Program-made: the position numbers and the translations under genes | The notes under the pieces: generated by a model | Told to the model about the DNA's origin: nothing | Databases searched by the model: none | What the model saw: only the letters and a program-made list of their open reading frames with translations | Assembly: GCA_022749755.1 (NCBI GenBank) | Contig: CM040453.1 | Span: 6,036,102-6,100,101, forward strand | Source: Azadirachta indica | Taxonomy: Eukaryota; Streptophyta; Magnoliopsida; Sapindales; Meliaceae | Length of the DNA: 64,000 bases | Direction: 5' to 3' | Part shown: positions 1 to 15,175 of the stretch, piece by piece | Numbering within the stretch: position 1 is the first letter of the stretch | Layout of the letters: each line of letters starts with the position of its first letter

Positions 1-1451
1 AAAATTTATTTTAAACAAAATGACTTTATTCTTTTGAGAGACAATCACACAAAGAAAATAGAGTCTTTTGTTTTCTTTAATCAATCATTTAGTTTGTATA
101 TAACATTTATAAAGTGGACCCGGACTTTTAAATCCAGCAATCTAATATATATACAAAATAAAAATATTAAATCTTTTATTCATAATTTAAATTCAGAAGT
201 CACATTCTGAATTAACTTCATATTTTATTTCTAGTCAATTTGAAATTAAAAAAATTAGAATAAGTTTCTCGTTTACATGATGTAAACAAGAATATTTGAT
301 GATCCAGAATATTCATGCCAAGTGCGCCACTAACATTGAATTATTGAATGGTTATAATCGATGTGACTTCCAAAATATTTATGACCAAGAGTATTGTAAA
401 AATATCTAGTAACTAGTAAAATTGGGATTAATTGGTAATAATGGTAGGCCATATGCATGTGTTGGACGCTTTTAATTTGTAATTTGTAAATTCACCTTCC
501 ACTACAGTAAAAATGAGAGAAATAGTCGTATTAAAAATACATGCTTATAAAAAAAAAAATGAATATATAGCAAATGTAATTTGACAGCACCAATCATTAT
601 CCTTAATTTCTTAATGTAAACCTTTAAAGCACAAGCAAACTTAACCCATAAAATATAGTATCATTAATACATTTTATTATAATAAATGTAAACAAAATTT
701 GTGTTATCTTCTTAATAAAAAAATTATTCAATTTTGGGTTTGGATTTAGATTTAGATTGTCCATGATTATGTTGTGTTGGAGGTAATTTGAAACTAAGTG
801 GACATAACTACAAATATGATTGTTTTTTTATGTATTAATATTATATATAATAATGTATCATTCATTAACGAGTGTTAAGACAAAAAAAAAAAGTCAAAAA
901 TAATAGCGGATTAAGTTATAATAACTGAGAGGAGAAAAAAAATTTATGATTTTTATTGATTCTTATTTGTTTTCAAGAAAATAATGTAATTAGTTGGATC
1001 TTTTACCCTAAAAGTAATAGGATCTAATTAATTTTGAAAGAAAATTTCTTTAATTTGTATTCAATGTATAGAGTAAGGTGAGTTTAGTGTGTGTGCATGT
1101 AACTTCTATAAAACAAATGTAACTTGATGGGGAGGATGAGGATGACATCTCGTGTTCCTTATTATTGCCATTTGCTTTTGCAATTAATATCGACGTTAAA
1201 ATGATTTTGCTTTTGTTCTTTCTGACTGACGATGCTTTGGTATACGTGCGGAGCGAAAATTGAATTGAATCCATGACCTTAAAATTCAGGTTTACTTACA
1301 CACATCGCACACTTCAATTACAAGCATCGTCAATATTATTCTAAATCAATTACATATGACTACGTATATGAAAAATCCTTTTGATAATTAATTATAATTA
1401 ACCAAGTATGACAGCTTTTTCACATCCATAAATTTAGGAAATTACCACAAT

Positions 1452-1496
<45 letters not shown>

Positions 1497-1893
1497 TTGC
1501 ATAATATATGTTATATATAATATTATTTATGGCCTATACCGCAAATAACATATTACCTATATATCATGATATAGTCAGTCTTGGTAAGCCAAACAATGTT
1601 GAGTGGTTTCATTATTTAAAAGAAATGAAGAAGACAAAGCATTATATATAAACCATATATTTTAGATAAGCGTAGACACACCACACACTTCACTACAAAT
1701 ATCACGATCATCCTTATTAAATCAATCATATATTAATTACAAATTGATTAAGGACGATATATGAATTTTTCAAGTGATGGGACATCATTATCCTTCAATG
1801 AAATTGTGGGTAAAACCAAATTAGTCTCATGACTGAACTAATTCACATGAATATCGTATTCTTATTCAACGAGCTAATTAATCATAGACTTAA
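1..1893. other. Intergenic AT-rich DNA with array-derived duplicated segments
   Basis: No open coding structure is visible. Two stretches resemble the sequence upstream of subtilase copy A: about 1127-1205 matches about 9635-9720 (both carry the run TTGCCATTTGCTTTTGCAAT), and about 1385-1445 matches about 9250-9310 (shared ATGACAGCT and TTTCACATCCATAA). From about 1540 the sequence instead resembles the DNA downstream of copy C (about 29890-30740). An (ATT)n microsatellite occupies about 1454-1497. The region is therefore partly made of shuffled flanks of the protease array. Confidence 0.6.
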
Positions 1894-3010
1894 CTGTTCA
1901 ACATTCACAGCAAACACTATTAGAACAGAATGAATTATGTTGGTTACCTGACCAAGTTATCAAACATGAATTGTAGCCACTTACTCGGAGCTTGCTTGTC
2001 GTAAAACTCTCAAAGACACCTTGTTGACACCTTCAGTAAAAACAAGCCTTTCAAGAAATACCTTGACTGATAATCTTGAATGAGCATTCATATTTACCTT
2101 AGACATCGCGTATGTGGCATTTGGGGATCCAATGTTCCGCGTTCGTCGCCGTTCTTTTGGCAGTTTTGATAGCTCCATGGCGATCAAACTTGCTTACAGT
2201 TATTTATTAGAGATGATCTTTTTGGTGGATTTCTTAGGACAGTCAAATTTTGTTGGATTTCTTAAGACAGTCAAATTTTGTGCTTGCGATATGTGGGTGG
2301 AATCTTTTTCTCTGAATATCCAAAATAACAAAGGAATCGAAAGTAAATTTTTCTTGATGTTTCGAATACTAACCCTGAATTTAGAGTTCTAAGTTGACTA
2401 ATTTCTCCAGCTCCCATTTGGTGTGGGTTTACGTAGTTGCTGGAGCTATTCTCACTGGTTTCCCCGTGTTATCATAAACGGACGCTGCAAATTACAGAAA
2501 ATTAAGACACATAATTTATCATATACCTATTACACACACAAATATATATATATATAGTAAAATTAATTTCACTTGTGGATTAAATTTAAACTTACCTGTT
2601 GTCATAAGAGCTGATTTGATCATGGAATAACTCCATTTAGGGCGCACTGATTTGATGATTGCAGCTACTCCGCTTACATGCATGAGGGCAAGCTATGGAT
2701 GTTCCAGATCTTAACTCATAAGTGGCTGGCTTCTCTCCAGCTAGAATGCCCCTGCAGGTCTATCTCTTGGAAGTTGGAACCATTCCAGCTAAAATTGCTA
2801 CTCCTGGAGCCGGTGACATCGTGCTGAATCCATGCCAAATTAAATTAACTCCAAAACATTTATTTATATAAATTCATTTGACATGAATTAAAATGCAGTC
2901 ATCTATAAAACAAGATGCATTTATAATGCCGCGAAAATATATTAGTTAACCTTGAGAACGTTTTCTGTGAGAGATCCTGGGCCTCTTGATGAGAAGTAAG
3001 GGTTGCAAAA
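1894..3010 (-). pseudogene. Subtilisin-like protease 3' fragment (exons 9-11 remnant)
   Basis: Reading the minus strand, remnants of the last three exons of an SBT5-type subtilase are visible: exon 9 at about 2951-3010 (truncated), exon 10 at 2596-2823 and exon 11 at 1894-2484. The catalytic-serine block is recognisable as GTSIACPH, but a 4-base insertion just after it shifts the frame. Exon 10 has further small insertions, exon 11 has frame breaks and an internal 29-bp tandem duplication, and the stop codon position is mutated. No 5' exons are present to the right before copy A begins. The closest relative in the window is copy C, whose downstream DNA is also matched. It cannot make a protease and is best read as a relic of segmental duplication. 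Confidence 0.85.
2228..2283. repeat. 29-bp tandem duplication inside the exon 11 relic
   Basis: Two adjacent near-identical copies of a segment containing the core CAGTCAAATTTTGTT. Copies A to D have it once, so it arose after the fragment lost function or together with that loss. Confidence 0.8.
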
Positions 3011-3733
3011 TTAATAAATTTTGAGAATATTAATTATATTTCACTTCTTCTTCTTCTTTTTCTTCTTCTCGTGGCATGAATAATTTTCACATTGTAGGAG
3101 GTTGGATTGTTGTCCTTTTTTCTGCTTTTGGTTGTAGTTGGATGAAAGCAAAATTAATTCTACTATATACATATATATTAGTATTTTTCTTTTTCTTTTT
3201 ATTTTTTGTTTTGTAATTATGTTTATGGTCACTAAATTAAAAATAAGATTATTTAATCAATAAGGGTATTAATATAATTATATTATTAAATTATATAGAT
3301 TAAAAGAATATTTATATCATTTTATCTGTCAAAGTCTCACGAATAAATATAATGAAAAGAATCTCATTAACAAATATTTTTGAATCGAGGTTTATTTACA
3401 CATATTTTCAATATTAATAGTCAAACTATCTAATTTTTTTTTTCTCTTTTTTGAATTTTTAGAAATTTATTAATTAACTTTTATTTAGCATTTTAGAATT
3501 AACTTTAATACGAAGTTTTTATAGTACGCGGTAACATTACTAGAATAAGATTAATATTTTATTTTGTTTTATTATTAAAATAGATAGACACACTTCATAA
3601 GCAAGACGTGTTATTCGAATGAAACCAACTACATAGAGTAAGAAGGACTTTCATATTTTCAAATGCACAACTATGCGCATGTGAACTTGTTCGCCCTATC
3701 ATTCAACTCAACCAATTCATCATCATTATAAAC
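3011..3733. other. Intergenic AT-rich spacer
   Basis: Spacer between the protease relic and the stop codon of copy A. It has a pyrimidine-rich TTC run near 3041-3075 and long A/T stretches. I see no gene. Confidence 0.6.
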
Positions 3734-6229
3734 TTATTCAACATTCACAGCAAACAACATCCGCACAGAATGTTGATTATCCGACCAAGTTATCGAACCA
3801 AAATGGTAGCCAGTAGAAGCTTGCTTGCTGTGAAGGGAAACTTTGAAAGACACCCTTTTGACGCCTTCAACAAATACAAGCTTTTCAGGAAATACCTTCA
3901 CTGATAATCCTGAAGGAGCATTCACCATAGAAATATATGTGGCATTTGGGGATCCGACGTTGGTTGCTGTTCTTCTAACAGTTCTAACAGCTCCACGGCG
4001 ATCAAGCTTGCTTATGGAGATTGATGGATAATTAATACTGGAGATTAGTTTCTCGGTGGATTTCCTTGGACAGTTGAATTTTGTTTTCGAAACTTTTTGA
4101 ATTTTTTTCTCTGAATATCCAAAGAAGCAAAGGAACCGAAAGTAATCTCTTGTTGATGTTGTAAATACTAGGCCTGGATTTAGAGCTCTGAGTGGGTTAA
4201 TTTCTCCAGCTCCAATGTCATGTGGATTTGCATAGTTGCGTGAGCTATTTGTTATGCGTTTCCCTCTGTTATCATAAACGCTTGCTGCATATAGATATAA
4301 TTGAAGAAGAGCATGCAGGTAATTAGGTAAAAACCATGACAGAAGAAGAGCCCATGCATGGAATGATTAAGCTTTGGATTTTAAAGATACGTACCTGTAG
4401 TCATGATAGCTGATTTGATCATGGAATAACTCCATTCAGGATGCACAGATTTCATGACTGCAACTACTCCAGTTACTTGTGGGCAAGCCATGGATGTTCC
4501 AGATTGAAAGCCGTATGTGGCTGGCTTCTCTCCTGCCGGAATACCCCCAAGTTCAGTTGATTTCGGAACTATTGCAGCTAAAATTGCAACCCCTGGAGCC
4601 GTTACATCGGGCTTAAAATATACATGATCAGCAAATTAATTAATACCAAATTCTTCAAGTATATTAATTTATATGACATCTATGCAACATCAACATCGTT
4701 TTTTTAATTTATATGGAATAGATTTCTTACTCGGACTTCCATTAAAATGACTTTTGATCATCAGAATACTGTAGTATACAGTTCAACACTAGAATCCATC
4801 GTTCTATGTATACATGTAAAAGTTAATCTGACAGAGTATATATATTAACCTTGAGAAGGTTTTGTGTAAGCATTCCTGGACCTCTTGAGGAGAAATATGC
4901 AACAACTGGCGCAGGTTTATATCCTGGAACAGTAACTGTTGGGAGAATGTTGCAGTCGGATTCCTGCAGATGTAATATTAATTTCAAAACAGTAAGTATG
5001 AAGTTAGTGAATTACAGATTAAACTAGCTTATTTGTGCTAAAAAGTAATATTAATAACAATAATAAAATGAAAGCTTACTTGTTAGAATTGATGTACTTA
5101 ATAATTTGAAGTCCAGCAATTTTTCCAACTTCTGCATATGGAAATATGCCTGCTGAAAAACGGGGCCATTTTTTCTCATCATCATTGACGATAATTAACC
5201 CTTTGGCTATAGAAGTTAAGCTTTTGTCTTCAGCATCAATACTACTAGCTACCGATTGCATAACTTCCTTCGTGTCAATCAGCTCACTCTGAATGCAAAC
5301 AAGGATCTTTCCTGCAACTTTCTCTGGATCGTAGGATCCTGGTTGGCATCTCCTGCACATTTTGCAGTATTTTATTTAATAATATTGATTAATGCAGGGA
5401 AATTAAACACACACACACACATATATATATATAGATTAGTGTTTTACCTTTTAAGGGTGTTTTTAATTATTTTCTTAACTGGAATTCAAACAAATAATAT
5501 ACAAACCACAATTACCTTGCTTCCGATAGAACGGTGGAGTTAACAGCAATATTCTTTCCATATGCAAGGGGAATACTCATTGAACGTGAGAGTTTTGATA
5601 GATTAATTGAAGTTCCCTTCAAGCAAAAACGATGATTATACAATTAATACATAATTTAATGGTTAATTTTTTATTCAGAGTAAAGATATGTGAAAAAGAA
5701 AAATTCAACAAGGAAAATTAATTAATTAATTACTCATACTTGGATAGATTTGCCATTTCCAAGAAGCACAGTAGACAGGAAATCTCGATCTATGGTAGAA
5801 GCTCCAACTGTAAAAATCCATGGAGCTGTATTTATAAGAGTAAAAGGATTAGGTCCAGAATTTCCAGCAGCGCAGACTGCCATTACTCCTCTTTGTGCAG
5901 CATGAAAAGCTCCAATAGATATAGGATGCTTTAAGAAATCAGATTCCGAATTTGGTCCTAGAGAGAGTGACATGATATCAACACCATCGTGAATTGCATC
6001 ATCAATTGCCTGTAAAATAGCAGCACCTGGGCAGCCTCTTTCGCAGACCTTGTAGATTGCAATCCTGGAATAGGGGGAGCCTCCCCTCGCTGTGCCGCGG
6101 GCTAAGCCGAAATAACTGGCATTCGGTACGTAGGCGCCCGCTGCCGTTGATGCTGTGTGAGTTCCATGGCCCCCATAGTCTCTGGGAGAGCTATGAGCTT
6201 TGGCGTAGAATCTTGCTCCGATCAGTTTC

Positions 6230-8127
<1,898 letters not shown>

Positions 8128-8664
8128 CTGAGTCTATAACACCAATTATGATCTCACTTGATTGGCTATGATATTTATGGATGATGCTGGACCAAAAAGT
8201 GCTTCTGCTGCTTGTTTTTACAGCTTCTGCTTCTAAGAAATCCCAAGAACGTGTTGTTTGGAGTTCAAAAATTGGATCTGGGAAAACTGACACTATATCG
8301 TCGTGCCCTGATTTAATTCACAATTCAAATCGATTTCATGAATAATTTGACATTCATACATACATATTTCAAATTTGTTTTGTTTGGGTGATAAGATAAC
8401 GTTTTGATAGTTTCTAATGTTGTTTCCAAGTTATAATAACACCAAATAGAGAGTAAATATAATATTATTACCAGTGAGTAGAGAAGCTTCTTGATCAGTG
8501 AGCATGGCAGAGAATCCCTTGAAAGCATGTTTATAATGGTGGATTAGAGATATTCTTTCACTCTCTTCCCTACAAAAATTGATTAGATCACCCATGTATG
8601 AAAAATAATAGGCATTTATTAATTAAATAAATTGAGATCCTAAAAGTCCAATTAATAATTATTT

Positions 8665-8691
8665 GATGATGATGATGATGATGATGATGAT
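8665..8691. repeat. (GAT)n microsatellite in copy A intron 2
   Basis: About nine GAT units between exons 2 and 3 of subtilase copy A. The same position in copies B and D has short GAT-rich sequence, so this is an expanded ancestral tract. Confidence 0.9.
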
Positions 8692-9148
8692 CATACAAAG
8701 AAAAAGTGATATAACCTTGGAATAATGGAAGATAATAACTGTAAATGAGCCAACTCTGCAGCTTCGACATCTTGTCTATTGTCATTAATATTCGATGAAG
8801 CACTTCCCATATAAACAACATAATGCTGAAAAATCGGAGTACATAACATTATTCAATTAATATTCTTAGAGTTAATATGAAAATAATAATGCAAAACTAT
8901 TTGTTTGGTTGCCAAGAACATTGTTCAACAGCTAGGAAAATTAATTTGAAGAAGCATTTCTGCCATATGAAAACTGGGTTGAAGTTGGTTCTTGTAAATG
9001 TTACGAGCTATATATATTCTCAACTAGCAAGCAAAACCGAAAAATATAAAAAAAAGACTACCTTGGGAATTTGATTTGATGAAGAAGAAACAATGACAAT
9101 AAGCCAATGGAGGGAGAGAAAAGGAAGGAGTTGCAGCCAGGTAGCCAT

Positions 9149-9882
9149 GGAAGGAAGAAGGGTTTCTCTTCTCAGCAGCTGGTTATGCTTGTCAAATTAT
9201 TGCATGGAGATATGTGAAAAGACGGGGCCCGATTTACGTCAAGAATACGAATTAACTATGACAGCTGTTTCACATCCATAATTTAGTACAGGCCCACAAT
9301 TCATTACTACTATTTTTTTTTTTTTTATTTTGCATTCTTTTAAAAATTGTGGTATTCTATTTTTCTTTTTAAAAAAAATATGATACATTTTTTAAAATTT
9401 TACACAAAATAATACATTTGACATGTGTTCATAACTACTATAATTTTATTTAACTTTAAAAGTATAATAATTAAAGTCTTTAATAAATAGTTATAATAAC
9501 TTCTGAAATAATTGAAAAAAATGTTTTACATGTGTTGTAGGTAAAAGCCAAAGACCATGAAATTATTTTCAATTTTTGGTAGGGCATGTTATGCTTTACA
9601 TTGTCGGTTTTATCTTAATCATGCAATTCGAGGCGGAGGATGGGGATGACCACTCACCCTGCTCAGCCTTTCGTGGTCCTCATTGTTGCCATTTGCTTTT
9701 GCAATATCGACATTGAAATGATTATATGCTCATATAAACCATCCATAATCAACTATGTATAACTACGAAGCCTATAAGATTTTCAAATGTTCGAACATCA
9801 TTCCCATTAATTCAATGATTAAAGGAATTAAATGAATTAAGTGCACAAAAGATCGCATAGTCTCTACACTAGACTTACGCAA
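9149..9882. promoter_or_regulatory. 5' flank of subtilase copy A
   Basis: The DNA upstream (to the right) of the copy A start codon holds the 5' leader and presumably the promoter. No convincing TATA box was found. The segments at about 9250-9310 and 9635-9720 recur near the left edge of the window at 1385-1445 and 1127-1205, so this flank is part of the duplicated unit. The flank is cut off at 9883 by the copia retrotransposon. Confidence 0.45.
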
Positions 9883-10095
9883 TGTTGAAAAGGTTGACTT
9901 CATGGAAGTTTTTAGACCTCTAAGTCAAGCCCAAGTCCTAGCCCAAAAACAAGCTACAGTCAATATCACGCACTCTACGGAAAGAGACAAGAAAATGAGT
10001 GCATTGTATCTGTGCAGAACCAGCCTCAACAGTAATGAAGGACACGATACAAAGGATGATTCAAGATGTGCTTTCTATACTGATGATAGTATTAT
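9883..10095 (+). repeat. Copia 5' LTR, left part
   Basis: Begins TGTTGAAAAGG and matches the start of the 3' LTR at 24657 (shared block TCTAAGTCAAGCCCAAGTCC). The match breaks at about 10095, where the CACTA element was inserted, and resumes at 20212. Confidence 0.88.
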
Positions 10096-11815
10096 TGAAC
10101 TATGGGGGCAAATAACAAAACATAGTTTTCTAACATTTAATGTTGAAATAATAATAACAAAATTAAAATAGTAATAAATTACAATACATTTTAGAAATTA
10201 TAGTTCTATCTAACATTTATTAGCACGTATAATTTTTTTAGAGAATTAATTTTACAAATTCATTATTAAAACTTGAAAATTTTAGACATTCCATTTTTAA
10301 TCATCATGTTTACTATTAAAAATAACGATGGACAAATAAATGTTAAAATATTCAAATTATACAATTTATATCTCATTTATTATTTATTTAGAGAAAAATT
10401 CATTTCACAATTTATGGCACTTCGGGCCACCACTAAGCCACTAGGTTTGTTGGTGGTTTAGAAATTAAATTCAATAATAAGAAGTCATTTTCAAAACTAA
10501 AACTAAGGATCTAAATCTATGAGAAATAAGGTTAGATTTCATTTAAAACACTAAAGTGTGACACTTTTGCTAATGCTGCTTACCCTTTTTTATTAGGCTT
10601 TCCTTTTAAGTTAAGTTATTATTTATTAGTGCTAATTATGCAAAATGCTAAAAATAAAAAATACACAATAAAAATAGTTTTTTTCATTTTAAAGACATTA
10701 GGGATATTTGTTACCTAATTATACCGTTATTATAAGAGCAAAATAAATTCTCATTTTAATCATTTTAATCAAATTGTACTGAGTTTAGTAGTTGGATTAA
10801 ATAATTAAACACTTAATTAAGAATTTTGTTTTAAATAATTGAAAATTTTTTTTCACTTAGTTTATGATTAATAAATAATCAATCGTTATCTAACTAATTG
10901 AACTATTTTTCAAGGATAAAATTTAGAATCGTTGCACGAAAATACATAAATTATTATGTTCCAAATTTCACTTATAAAGTTGCAAAACATAATAAAAAAT
11001 ATAAATTAAAATTATGGACATAAGTAGATATTTTCATAAATGGTAATAATAATAGACAATAATTACTATTTATTCCTTTAAACTTTTTGTTATAACAAAA
11101 ACAAAACCAATATCATACATATAACACATATGTAGTCCTATTTTGTCCCCCCTTCTCTTATTCTATTCTAACATGTAAATATGCTTTGTATCAACATATT
11201 TATTTTTTATAACAATATAAAATACACACCAAATTAATGAAATACAAATATATTAAAGCAATCACCTTACAAATTAGAATAAGAAGCATATATACCAAAT
11301 TAATTAAATATAAGATATTAAAGCAATTATCTTACAAATTAGAGAATAAGCTTAAGTAGTCAAGTCAAACACATGAGTATTGAACAGAATTTAAAATAAG
11401 AAAAAGTAATGTTTATCTACTGTTTCCTTTAAGCACGTTCTATGTTAGTTATGCAATTTTTATCTCCTTACTATACTTTATGTTTATATGCTTGACATTA
11501 CATGAAAAAATCTTAGACCCGTTTAAGAAACAGTACTTGATGTGTTCTCTTAATTGTCACTGTATGTGGCAAATGAGATTATATATCAAGTACTGTTTCT
11601 TAAATTGTCCAGATTTGGACGGTTTGAGAATATGTAATTCCATATCGGGGATGGTTAGTTCCTTGATTGTTTCATTAATAGAAATTCTGTAACTATCTCC
11701 CTTTTTAGGATGAAGAAAGAGATAGATTTCATGTTGCATATCTTGAATTTGTAGAATTTTGTTAAAATGATGACCAAACTATGTTGTCAAGAGGTTATCA
11801 ATGGATAAAAGTTGA
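10096..11815. other. Left part of the CACTA element without recognisable genes
   Basis: About 1.7 kb of AT-rich DNA between the LTR junction and the first transposase homology. I see no terminal inverted repeat, no subterminal motif array and no protein similarity. A short self-complementary pair (AAGAAACAGTACTTGAT near 11526 and ATCAAGTACTGTTTCTTAA near 11585) forms an inverted repeat. Confidence 0.5.
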
Positions 11816-14800
11816 ATGCAAATCCAAGATAGACTTTTTCGTGAATACCTTAATGCTATCAACTCTTTCATGGAAGTAGCAAAGAAATGGGCAAATGCTA
11901 TTAATTGCATTCGATGTCTATGCATCAAGTGCTTAAATGTATTTACACATTCTTTTGAAGTTGTTAGTCATCACTTATACCAATTTGGAATCTCCCTTAC
12001 ATATTGTACATGGATTTATCGTGGTGAAAATTTTCAACATAGTTTTGGAAGTAGAGGAAATTATGAAAATATTCATAATACTACCCTTGAAGATGATGAT
12101 GTTTTTAGTTTGTTGCATGATCTTTATGGTTCAGCAACATGGGACGCATCTAACTTCCAGTTACAAGATGAAGGGAATTCTAAAACTCTTCCTCAAACAG
12201 AGCAAGCAAACTGTGATTGTGTTTGATTTATTATTCGAAGCTAAAAAAATGCCTTTTTCTGGAGCCCGTCTAAGTTCACTAAATTTCATTATAAGGTTTA
12301 TGTATATAAAAGTCCTTAATCAATGGAGTAATAAATCAGTAGATATATTGCTCAAACTATTAATTCAGCTTTTTCCTGAAAGTTCAGAAATTCCGAGTTC
12401 ATTGTATGATGTAAAAAAAATATTGAAGGATATAGGGATTGGTTATGAAGCTATTCAGGTATGCAAGTATGATTGTGCTCTATTTTGGAAAGAGAATGAA
12501 TTATGTGATAAATGTCCAGTATGTAGTGAACCAAAATATAAACTTTGTAGTCAAGGGAGGAAAGTACCATAAAAGCTTTTATGGTACTTCCCTCTAAAAC
12601 CTAAACTGCAACGTTTGTTTATGTCCTGACATATAGCACATGATATGAGATGGCATAAAGAGAAACGTTTGGGTAAGGAAGGTATTATAAGGCATCTTGC
12701 CGATGGTGAATCGTGGAAAGAGATTAGTAGATCATATCCTAAGTTTGCAAAAGACCCGTGCAATGTGAGGTTAGGGTTTGCAATAGATGGATTTAATCCT
12801 TTTAGTAATATATATGACTCTTACAGTATATGGCCTATTATACTTGTAGCTTACAATTTGCTACCGCGGAAGTGTATGAAAGAGCCATTCTTTTTTATGT
12901 CATTACTCATTCTTGGACTGCATACACCAGTAAGAGATATTGATGTATACTTAAGACCATTAATTGATGAATTGAAAGAGTTGTGGGATATTGGTGTGGA
13001 CACTTATGATGCAGTGACAAAGACCAGATTTACTATACAGTAGCATTACTATAGACAATTAATGATTTTCCTGCATATGCCAGTTTATCTAAGTAGAGTA
13101 CGAAAGGTTACTTGGCATGTCTAGTATGTAATGATCAGACTTCTTCGCAAATGTTGCGAGATAAAATATATTATATGGGACATCGTCGGTTCTTGCCATA
13201 TAAACATCCATTGCGTAGAAATATGAAGATTAATGGTAAACGAGAATTGGGGTCTACGCCAAGATTATATTCTGGAGAAGAGATCTTAAAACAACTTGAG
13301 TACGTCAGAGAATTAAAGCCTGAGAAAAATGACAATAATAATGATAGAAAGAGAAAACGAACATCAATTGAATTGAATTGGACCAAAAAAAGCATATTTT
13401 TTGAGTTGCCGTACTAGGCAAAATTGAAATTGCGACATAATCTTGATGTGATGCATATAGAGAAAAATATATGTGAAAGTCTTATTGGGACATTAATGAA
13501 CCTTGATGGGAAGACAAAGGATACTGTAAAGGCAAGACTAGATTTGTAGGATATGAATGTCAGGAAGGAGTTACATTTACAACCATAATCCAATGGGTAC
13601 TTAAAGCCTCATGCTTGTTATACCTTGAATGAAAGGGTAGAGTTTTGTCAATGGTTGAAGTTAATTAAGTTTCCTGATGGATACGCATCAAACATTGCCA
13701 AATGTGTTAGTGTGAAAGATGGTAAGTTATCTAGTCTAAAAAGTCATAATTGTCATGTTTTACTGGAACAACTACTTCCAATTGGAATACGTCCATATTT
13801 AAGACAAAATGTGTGATCTGCAATTGTGGAGTTAAGTTACTTTTTTCGGCAATTATGTGCAAAGACTATAGAGAAGAGAACTTTGGATGATCTGGAGAAG
13901 CGAATTGGTGTTATTCTTTCCAAGTTTAAGTGCATATTTCCTCTAGCATTTTTTGACATTATGGTACATTTTGCTATGCATCTACCATTAAAGGCAAGAT
14001 ACGGTGGCCCAGTGACCTTTCGGTGGATGTATCCAATTAAAATGTACTTTCTTATATTTCATTCCAATTCATTTACTCCTATACACTCCAATGAATCAAT
14101 TTCTTTATATGTAATCTTATTTATCTACAAAAGTAATGTTGCTATTTAATAGGGCATTGGGTAGATATTAAAAATGTGTAAAGAACAGAGCACGTCTAAT
14201 GGGTTCAATCACCGAAGCATGCATTGTCAATGAATCATTGACTTTTTGTTCGATGTATCTCTCAGAAATTGAAACAAAATTTACACGGCTTGAGCTAAAT
14301 GATGATGGTGGAGAAAGAGAAGGGAAAATATTAGTGTTTTCACAAAATGCTCAGCCGTTTGGATCTATGGGTTTGAAAGAGATGTCCAAGGAAGAAATTA
14401 ATAAGGTTCACTGGTTTGTACTAAATGATTGTGATAAGGTGGAACCATATTTAATGTAAGTCAATATCTTTTTTCAATATTTATACTATGTATTAGTTTC
14501 ATGAAAACATATTTTTTAAAGTGTCAAGCTTATGTTAGGGAGCATAAGGCAATCAAGGAGAGAGATGGGGTACCTAATTTGAATGAAAGTCAGAAACTAC
14601 TTTTTCCAAAATGGTTTAGGTCACATGTAAGTAATGTCATTTAGTATTAAGTACTTTTTTCTTTACTTTTACTTTTATGTTGATTATTTGTTTATTATAT
14701 AGATGAAACAAAAGTATTGTGAAGGGTCATTGGAAGATAATCACCCATTATATGCATTAGCATATGGGCCAGACATACAAGTGTATCATTATTCGGGTTG

Positions 14801-15175
14801 CAATGTTAATAGAGTACGGTTTCATACAGAGAAGAGGGATGAGGGATGTATCACCTAAAATAATGGAGTAATAGTTCTTGATACTCATGATGATGACACA
14901 TTAGATTTTTATGGTGTACTAACAGATATCATTTAATTAGTTTATTTGTCATAATATCGTGTTGTTCTTTTTAAATGCAAAGGGTTCAATGTTGATCCTA
15001 AGAAAAGAAGAGTACGTCTAGATTTTCATTTTAGGAGTGTGAATGTAAGCAGCATATGGTACGATGAAAATGCTTTTATATTAGCAACTTTAGCAAGATT
15101 AGTAATATATATTGTTGACCCGTGTCTTGGTGGGGATTGGAGAATAGTTGAGGAAATGTCCCAAAGAGGTGTGTG
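11816..15175 (+). pseudogene. TNP2-like CACTA transposase remnant
   Basis: Successive plus-strand blocks match the plant TNP2 transposase family. At about 12230-12550 is the segment with the paired cysteines (YDCALFWKE, CPVCSEPKYK). At 12640-13040 is the Transposase_21 core (RWHKEKR, VRLGFAIDGFNPF, PVRDIDVYLRPLIDELKELW). At 13430-13530 is the HIEKNICESLIGTLM block. At 13740-14035 is a DUF4218-like part (LPIGIRPYLR, FAMHLPLKARYGGP), and at 14880-15175 a DUF4216-like part (FYGVLTDII, YIVDPCLGGDWRIV). The blocks lie in different frames, with stops between them, so the gene is dead. In live elements this protein binds the element ends and catalyses excision and insertion. Confidence 0.85.
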
